From Myxococcales bacterium UBA1660 (lineage in GTDB: Bacteria > Myxococcota_A > Polyangia > Polyangiales > Houyiibacteriaceae), in assembly GCA_002320815.1 (NCBI GenBank), contig DCLA01000030.1, forward strand, positions 27,485-91,484: a stretch of DNA of 64,000 nucleotides, in the 5' to 3' direction. Below are positions 58,724 through 64,000 of the stretch, piece by piece. A model generated the notes under the pieces. That model was given only the letters and a program-made list of their open reading frames with translations, did not search any database and was not told the DNA's origin. Both the position numbers and the translations under genes were made by a program. Within the stretch, counting starts at the first letter, position 1; each line of letters begins with the position of its first letter.

Positions 58724-60886
58724 TCAATCCGCCGCGCGCACGCTCACCGGCACCCCATTGAGGGCGGCGTTGCCGGTGAGGACGTCGAAGACCGCCGGAT
58801 CGGTGAGGTCGTTGACGCTCTGCCCCGGCGTCTCGCTGGCCACCCCGAGCCGCACGCCATCGCGACCGTGGCCGAAGCCGTGGGGCAAGCTGACGACGCC
58901 CTCCATGATCTCGTCGGTGATCTCGAGGGGGACCTCGACGGCCCCGATCCGCGAGCGCACCTCGACGCGCTCCGCGCCCGCTACCGAGAGCCGCTCGGCG
59001 TCCGCCGGATTCATCAAGAGGGTGCAGCGGTCCTTGCCCTTCATCAGGTGCGGCACGTTGTGCATCCAGCTGTTGTTGCTGCGGAGCTGGCGGCGCCCGA
59101 TGAGCACCAGCTCCCGCGCGCGGTCTTCGCTCTCGAAGAGGCGGTCGAGGTCCGCGACCAGCGGCGCCGGCGCTAGCTGGACCCGGCCCTCCGGGAGCCG
59201 GTCCGGCAGCGTGGGCAGGAGCGGTCCCAGATCGACGCCGTGGGGCGCGTCACGCAGCACGTCCAAGGTGAGCTCACCCTTGGGCCCCAGCGCGCGGGGC
59301 TTGATCCCGGCGAAGCCAGCGCCCCAGGGACCGGCGCGCAGCGCCAGGTCCAGGACCCGCTCGACCCCCGCCTTCTCCAGCGCGCGCGCCTCCAGGGCCC
59401 GTCGCGAGAGGGGTCCGCGCCGGAGGGTCTCCAGTCGACGCAGGAGCCCGAGGACGATCTCTCCGTCGTGCTTCCCGTCGGGCGGCGGCTCGAAGAGGGG
59501 CGGTGAGAACTTGGCCGTGTTCCGCACCGCGAGCGCGTGGAAGATCACGTCGTAGTGCGGTCGCTCCAGGGGCGAGACCGGGGGCAGGATGAGATGCGCG
59601 TGCCGGGTGGTCTCGTTGAGATAGAAGTCGATGCTCACCATCAGGTCGAGCTGGCCGAAGGCCCGGTCGAGCTGGCGGCCATCGGGCGTCGAGAGCACCG
59701 GGTTGCCGGCCATGGTCACCATGGCACGGAGGCGCCCCGGGCCCTCGGTGAGGATCTCTTCCGCCAGGGCTACCACCGGGAGCTCGCCACCGAACTCGGG
59801 CAGACCGCGCACCCGGCTCTTCCAGCGCCCGAAGCTGCCGCGGCTCACGCCGAGTCCGCCCTGGGAGCGGATGGGATCCACCGCGGGCGTCGGGAACATC
59901 ACGCCGCCCGGTCGGTCGAGGTGCCCGGTGACCACGTTGAGCACGTTGACCAGCCAGGCGGCGAGCCCGCCGAACTCCTGCACGCAGGTGCCGATGCGCC
60001 CGTAGAGCACCGCCCGCTCCTCGGTGGCCAGGAGCCGGGCCAGCGTCGCGATGGTCTCCGCGGGCACGCCGGTGATCGCCGCTGCGCGCCGAGGGTTCAC
60101 TTCCCGGACCAGGGCGGCGATGGCGTCCACCCCGTCGACGAAGGGCGCCAGGCGCCCGACATCGGCGAGGTCCTCGGCGAAGACCACGTGGAGCATCGCG
60201 AGCAGGAGCCAGGCGTCCGTGCCCGGCCGGAGGAAGACGTGCTCGCTGGCCACCTTGGCGGTCTCGGTCCGCCGCGGATCGATGACCGTCACCGAGCCGC
60301 GCTCCCGGATCTCCCGGATCCGTCGCCGCATGTCGGGCGCGGTCATGATGCTGCCGTTGGAGGCCATCGGGTTGGCGCCCAGCACGATCAGGTGGTCGGT
60401 GCGGTCCAGGTCCGGGATGGGCAAGAGGAGCTGGTGCCCGAACATGAAGTAGCTCGCGAACATCTGGGGGAGCTGGTCCACCGAGGTCGCGCTGAAGCGG
60501 TTCCGGCTGCGGAGCCCCTTGGCGAACATGGGCCCGAAGAGCATCGCCGGGAGGTTGTGCGCATTGGGGTTGCCCACGTAGAGGCCCACGGCGTCGTTGC
60601 CGTTCCGCCGCTGGATCCCGTGGATGCGCTCGGCGGCCTCGTCGAGGGCCGTGGCCCAGTCGATCTCCTCCCAATCGCGACCCCGGCGCCGGAGGGGCCG
60701 CCGGATGCGATCGGGATCGGTGTGCAGGTCCTCCAGCGCCGGCCCCTTGGGGCAGATGTGACCGCGGCTGAAGGGGTCGTCCTCGTCGCCCCGGATGGAG
60801 AGCACGTGGTCTCCGTCGACGGCGATGGCCACCCCGCACATCGCTTCACAGAGGTGACAGGTGCGGAAGTGGGTGCGCGCGGCCAT
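58724..60886 (-). CDS. Molybdopterin oxidoreductase, single-subunit catalytic protein
   Basis: A 720-residue enzyme of the DMSO reductase/formate dehydrogenase family. The N-terminal [4Fe-4S] ligands are Cys10, Cys13, Cys17 and Cys45 (CHLCEAMCG…ICPKG). MGD-binding and cofactor segments follow: IVLGANPMASNGS, VIDPRRTETAKVA, LRPGTDAWLLLAML, RLLATEERAVLYGRIG, and the C-terminal domain with LVLIGRRQLRSNNSWMHN and PADAERLSV. At the place where formate dehydrogenases have Cys or Sec as Mo ligand, the sequence reads NRFSATS, so Ser is the likely ligand. No Tat signal peptide, so it is cytoplasmic. No electron-transfer subunit is adjacent, and the substrate is unknown. Confidence 0.88.
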   Translation of the reverse strand: MAARTHFRTCHLCEAMCGVAIAVDGDHVLSIRGDEDDPFSRGHICPKGPALEDLHTDPDRIRRPLRRRGRDWEEIDWATALDEAAERIHGIQRRNGNDAVGLYVGNPNAHNLPAMLFGPMFAKGLRSRNRFSATSVDQLPQMFASYFMFGHQLLLPIPDLDRTDHLIVLGANPMASNGSIMTAPDMRRRIREIRERGSVTVIDPRRTETAKVASEHVFLRPGTDAWLLLAMLHVVFAEDLADVGRLAPFVDGVDAIAALVREVNPRRAAAITGVPAETIATLARLLATEERAVLYGRIGTCVQEFGGLAAWLVNVLNVVTGHLDRPGGVMFPTPAVDPIRSQGGLGVSRGSFGRWKSRVRGLPEFGGELPVVALAEEILTEGPGRLRAMVTMAGNPVLSTPDGRQLDRAFGQLDLMVSIDFYLNETTRHAHLILPPVSPLERPHYDVIFHALAVRNTAKFSPPLFEPPPDGKHDGEIVLGLLRRLETLRRGPLSRRALEARALEKAGVERVLDLALRAGPWGAGFAGIKPRALGPKGELTLDVLRDAPHGVDLGPLLPTLPDRLPEGRVQLAPAPLVADLDRLFESEDRARELVLIGRRQLRSNNSWMHNVPHLMKGKDRCTLLMNPADAERLSVAGAERVEVRSRIGAVEVPLEITDEIMEGVVSLPHGFGHGRDGVRLGVASETPGQSVNDLTDPAVFDVLTGNAALNGVPVSVRAAD

Positions 60887-60966
60887 GGCGGCACTCTACC
60901 AACCGTTCGCGCCCCCGGGGAGGACCGGGCGGGAGGACCGGGCGGGAGCACCGCGGGCGCGGCGCC

Positions 60967-61710
60967 TCAGCGCAGGGAGGCGAGGAAGCTCGCGAGGTCC
61001 TCGGGGCCATCGAGGGCGAGGGTGGCGCCCTCGGGGCCCTCGGGTCGCTCGTCGCTGGCGATGAAGACGCCCACGCCGCGCTCGGCGGCGTAGCGGATCG
61101 CCGGGAGGTCGGTGAGGTCGTCGCCGGCGAAGAAGACGCTGGCGGCGCCGATGCGCTCCTGGAGCTCGGCGAGCGCTCGTCCCTTGTCGCCGCTCTCCAG
61201 CTCCGCTTCCAGCACCGCGCGGCCGCGCCGGGCGATCAGACCCAGCGCCTCCGCGCGTTCTTCGGCCGCGGCGAGGCGCGCCTCGCCTTCGCCGGCGTCC
61301 AGCTTGCGCACGTGGAGACCCACGGAGCGGGCCTTGCGCTCCACCTGGCCGGGGCCGTCGGCGGCCCAGGCGGCGAAGGCCTCGAGCTTCTCGCGGTCGG
61401 CGGGGTCCAGCGGACGCTCCGCGCCTTCGTCCCCGGGCGCGACGATCCAGCCGCCGTGCTCGACCGCGCGCCAGGCGCCGGGCACCTGGGCCATGCGCTC
61501 CAGGGCGGGCAGGTCGCGCCCGGTGATGAGCGCGACCCGGTAGTCGGCGTGGCGCGCGAGCTCGCGCAAGACCGTCTGGGTCGCGTCGGGGACCCGGGCG
61601 CGGTCGGGGTCGTCGACGATGGGCGCCAGGGTTCCGTCGACGTCGAGCCCCAGGAGCAGCGGGCGCGGCAAGGCCGCGACGCGCTCCTTCAGGGTGTCCA
61701 AGGCCGTCAC
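60967..61710 (-). CDS. otsB: Trehalose-6-phosphate phosphatase
   Basis: A 247-residue HAD-family phosphatase. Motif I DVDGTLAPI with the nucleophile Asp, motif II-like ALITGRDLPAL, the lysine region with GDKGRAL, and motif IV FAGDDLTDLPAI. It removes phosphate from trehalose-6-phosphate to give trehalose, a compatible solute. GTG 61710 is directly adjacent to the otsA stop (TGA then GTG without gap), so the two are coupled. Length matches OtsB. Confidence 0.94.
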   Translation of the reverse strand: MTALDTLKERVAALPRPLLLGLDVDGTLAPIVDDPDRARVPDATQTVLRELARHADYRVALITGRDLPALERMAQVPGAWRAVEHGGWIVAPGDEGAERPLDPADREKLEAFAAWAADGPGQVERKARSVGLHVRKLDAGEGEARLAAAEERAEALGLIARRGRAVLEAELESGDKGRALAELQERIGAASVFFAGDDLTDLPAIRYAAERGVGVFIASDERPEGPEGATLALDGPEDLASFLASLR

Positions 61711-63090
61711 TCAGCCGTGCTCCAGTGCGGTCAGGTAGTCGTCGGCCCAGCGATGGACGTCGAGGGCCTGGACCTCGGTCCGGAGCGCCTGCATACGCCG
61801 CTGCTGCTCGTCGCGGGGCATGGCCAAGGCGTCGCGGATCGCCTGGGCGATCCCGTCGATGTCGTAGGGGTTCACCTGCAGAGCCTCGGGCAGGTGCCCG
61901 GCGGCGCCGGCGAACTCGCTGAGGATCAGCACGCCGTCCTCGTCCTGCCGGCTGATCACGTACTCGTGGGCCACCAGGTTCATGCCGTCCCGGAGCGGCG
62001 TGACCACCGCCACGTCGGCCGCGCGGTAGTGCGCGAAGAGCGAGCGCTGATCGAAGTTCCGATAGAAGTACTGCATGGGCACCCGGCCGGTGGTGCCGTG
62101 GCGCCCGTTGATCTCGCCGACGAGCTGGTCGATGTGCTCCTTCAGCTCGGCGTAGGCGGCGACATCGGTACGGCTGGGCACCATGATCTGCAGGAAGACG
62201 ACCTCGTCGCGCAGCGAGGGATCGGCGTCGAGGAGACGGCCGAAGGCGCGGATCCGCTCGGGGATGCCCTTGGTGTAGTCCAACCGGTCGACGCCCAGGA
62301 GCACCCGGCGCCCCCCGAGCTGCTCGCGGATGGTGTGCATCTTCTCCAGGACATCCGGCGCGCCGCTGAGCTCGGTGAGCTTGTCGACGCTGATGCCGAT
62401 CGGCGCGGGCAGGACCCGCACGGTGCGCCGCTCGAGCCGGACGGTGCCGCGCACTCGATCGACGGAGTAGCCCGTGTAGCGGTCCACCGAGTCGAGGAAG
62501 TGGTCCACGTACTCTCGGGTGTGGAAGCCGATCACGTCGGCACCGAGCAGGCCCTCCAGGAGCTGCTCGCGCCACGGGAGGATCCCGAAGAGACTCCAGG
62601 GCGGCCAGGGCACGTGGCAGAACCAGCCGATGCGCGAGCGGGGGCGCTCCTTCCGCAGCATCCCGGGGACGAGCATCAGGTGGTAGTCCTGGATCCACAC
62701 GAGATCGTCGTCGCCGCTGACCTCGGCGGTGACCTCGGCGAAGCGCTCGTTGGCGGTCACGTAGGTCTGCCAGGGCGCGTCGGCGACGTGCATCGTGGCC
62801 GGAAACCCGTGCAGGAGCGGCCAGAGGATCGCGTTGGAGACCCCCATGTAGAAGCCCTCCTGGAGCTCCTGGTCGATGCGCACGTCGGCCAGGTCGTAGG
62901 CGACGTCGGGCTCGCCCTCGACGGTGCTGAAGTCCTTGGCGTGCTTGGCGCTGACCCAGGATCCCCCGCGCTCCGAGAGCATGGGGTGCAGGGCGGCCAC
63001 CAGACCACCGGCGCTACGGACCCAGCGTTCACCTTCGCGGCGGTAGGGGCCTCGGTTGGAGACGACGACGATCTTTCGGGCGCTGGCCAT
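61711..63090 (-). CDS. otsA: Trehalose-6-phosphate synthase
   Basis: A 459-residue GT20 glycosyltransferase that joins UDP-glucose and glucose-6-phosphate. It starts with ARKIVVVSNRGPY and GGLVAAL, the UDP-sugar/acceptor pocket, continues with WIQDYHLMLVPGMLR, and has the C-terminal donor-binding block LLGVDRLDYTKGIPERIRAF and TPLRDGMNLVAHEYV. ATG 63090 is chosen as the standard family N-terminus; the frame upstream to 63339 is antisense to the next gene. Length is typical. Only 22 nt separate this start from the divergent gene. Confidence 0.95.
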   Translation of the reverse strand: MASARKIVVVSNRGPYRREGERWVRSAGGLVAALHPMLSERGGSWVSAKHAKDFSTVEGEPDVAYDLADVRIDQELQEGFYMGVSNAILWPLLHGFPATMHVADAPWQTYVTANERFAEVTAEVSGDDDLVWIQDYHLMLVPGMLRKERPRSRIGWFCHVPWPPWSLFGILPWREQLLEGLLGADVIGFHTREYVDHFLDSVDRYTGYSVDRVRGTVRLERRTVRVLPAPIGISVDKLTELSGAPDVLEKMHTIREQLGGRRVLLGVDRLDYTKGIPERIRAFGRLLDADPSLRDEVVFLQIMVPSRTDVAAYAELKEHIDQLVGEINGRHGTTGRVPMQYFYRNFDQRSLFAHYRAADVAVVTPLRDGMNLVAHEYVISRQDEDGVLILSEFAGAAGHLPEALQVNPYDIDGIAQAIRDALAMPRDEQQRRMQALRTEVQALDVHRWADDYLTALEHG

Positions 63091-63112
63091 CGCGCCGTAC
63101 CATAGAGCGAAC

Positions 63113-64000
63113 ATGCACGAGCGAAACCTCGGCGATACGGAACTTCGCGTTTCAGAGATCACGTTGGGCACCTGGGGCCTCGCCGGCGCGTACGGTCCGG
63201 TGACCCCCGAGCTCGCGCGCGAGACGCTGGAAGCCGCCTTCGAGGCCGGCGTGACCGCCGTGGACGTGGCGCCCCTCTGGGGGGACACCGAAGCCCTCGC
63301 CGGCGACGTGATCGGCGACCGGGAGATCCGGGTGATCACCCGCGGCGGCGCCCTCCTCGAAGACGGCGTGGTTCACCATCGCTTCGACGCCGACTCCCTC
63401 CGGGCCGACGTGGACCGCTCCCGGGAGCGGCTCGGCCGCGACGTGCTCGACGTCTGGCTCCTGCACGATCCCCCCGAAGAGGCGCTGGGCGGATCCGACG
63501 ATCCGCTGGCCACCGCGGCGAAGCTGGTCGCCGACGGCGCCGTCCGCCACTGGGGCGTCTCCACCACGCAGCAAGAGGTCGCCGAGCGCGCGCTGGCCGC
63601 GGGCGCCAAGGCCATCTGCATCCCGCACCACCTCTTCGCCAGCGACCTCTTCGCCGACCTCCAGGAGTCCCTCGAGGACGCGGGGGCCGGGGTGTTGGCT
63701 CGCTCACCGCTCTGCCATGGGCTCCTGACCGGCCGCTGGACCGAGTACCGCCGCTTCGCCGAGGACGACCACCGGCGCCAGCGCTGGAGCCCCCAGGCCT
63801 TGGCGATCCGCGTGCGGCAGGTGGCTCAGATCCGCTTCCTGGTGAAGGAGCAGGTGCGCAGCCTGACCGCCGCCGCGCTCCGCTTCGCGTTGGACTCCTC
63901 GGTCGTCACCACGGCGATCGTCGGGGCGCGCCGCCCGGCGCAGGTGCGCGACCTCGGCAGCCTGGTGGGCGACCCGCCGTACATGGATCACGCCGACGCG
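63113..64000 (+). CDS. Aldo/keto reductase-like protein, N-terminal part
   Basis: The frame runs from ATG 63113 to the window edge (296 residues so far). It has the aldo-keto reductase fold pattern: LGDTELRVSEITLGTWGLAG, the Asp in AVDVAPLWGD, LLHDP, and a C-terminal block VVTTAIVGARRPAQV. At the catalytic tetrad (Asp, Tyr, Lys, His) Asp is kept (AVDVA), His is kept (LLHDP), but the Tyr position is Trp (PLWG) and the Lys position Arg (VITRGG). It may therefore lack normal reductase activity or act on an unusual substrate. Only 22 nt lie between its start and that of otsA. Confidence 0.8.
   Translation, partial: MHERNLGDTELRVSEITLGTWGLAGAYGPVTPELARETLEAAFEAGVTAVDVAPLWGDTEALAGDVIGDREIRVITRGGALLEDGVVHHRFDADSLRADVDRSRERLGRDVLDVWLLHDPPEEALGGSDDPLATAAKLVADGAVRHWGVSTTQQEVAERALAAGAKAICIPHHLFASDLFADLQESLEDAGAGVLARSPLCHGLLTGRWTEYRRFAEDDHRRQRWSPQALAIRVRQVAQIRFLVKEQVRSLTAAALRFALDSSVVTTAIVGARRPAQVRDLGSLVGDPPYMDHADA

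Noticed and set aside
61711..63339. Longer otsA starting at 63339
   Set aside because: The extra 83 codons are antisense to the aldo/keto reductase-like gene; the OtsA family starts at the VVVSNR strand.
1..64000. tRNA, rRNA, insertion sequences, phage genes or an origin of replication
   Set aside because: No cloverleaf, transposase motif, integrase or DnaA-box cluster was seen on reading; the window looks like ordinary chromosome.

Overview
The window is uniformly GC-rich (third codon positions almost all G or C), has very tight gene packing and many GTG starts. It carries myxobacterial hallmarks: many short outer-membrane lipoproteins of the 'GCGDD…' type, eukaryote-like Ser/Thr kinases, MopE-type Cys/Asp repeat proteins, hybrid histidine kinases, and a member of the Myxococcota-restricted DUF2378/TIGR02265 family (55291-55848). 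I infer a Myxococcota chromosome, perhaps of the Polyangiales/Sandaracinaceae kind. I see no plasmid, phage, insertion sequence, CRISPR array, rRNA or tRNA.

Layout. 1-8.8 kb: the 3' end of a purA-like gene, an unknown gene and a DUF962 membrane protein, then a signalling block (two divergent Ser/Thr kinases, a class III cyclase, a receiver-kinase-receiver hybrid). 8.85-17.0 kb: a cobalamin riboswitch ahead of a BtuB-type TonB receptor and a coupled lipoprotein, an APC permease with a coupled lipoprotein, and on the minus strand a BtuCD-type ABC importer that sits directly behind ruvA-ruvB. 18.8-22.6 kb: a three-gene light-signalling operon (bacteriophytochrome kinase, Rcp1-like receiver, receiver-kinase hybrid), all joined by 4-nt overlaps. 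22.6-28.6 kb (minus): an operon-like run yebC-ruvC-(N-terminally truncated MurE-like ligase)-lipoprotein-L,D-transpeptidase-cardiolipin synthase.

28.7-37.6 kb: a membrane-anchored propeller-like protein, lipoproteins, a solitary D12-class adenine methyltransferase, and glutathione synthetase coupled to a propeller lipoprotein. 37.7-46.0 kb: an island of exported, cysteine-rich proteins: an M23 peptidase carrying four Cys repeats plus two CxWCPG modules, two lipoproteins, a MopE/EGF/discoidin-like protein broken by an apparent +1 frameshift, and a papain-like lipoprotein with two P domains and a strong terminator. 46.2-57.6 kb: a class V aminotransferase, TPR/HEAT protein, Fn3 lipoprotein, inositol monophosphatase coupled to the Mpl murein-recycling ligase, further lipoproteins, DUF2378, an acidic-tailed membrane protein and a hemerythrin. 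57.7-64 kb: an LRR protein, a lone molybdopterin oxidoreductase, otsA-otsB (trehalose synthesis) and the start of an aldo/keto-reductase-like gene whose catalytic Tyr and Lys look replaced.

How they fit together: the themes are environmental sensing (kinases, cyclase, phytochrome), envelope building and recycling (Mpl, MurE-like, L,D-transpeptidase, cardiolipin synthase, M23), vitamin B12 uptake, DNA repair (RuvABC) and an elaborate exported Cys-rich proteome. The least explained parts are the Cys-rich island, the MurE-like ligase without its UDP-MurNAc domain, and the split of ruvC from ruvAB by envelope and light-sensing operons. All assignments come from reading motifs by eye; no database search was run.
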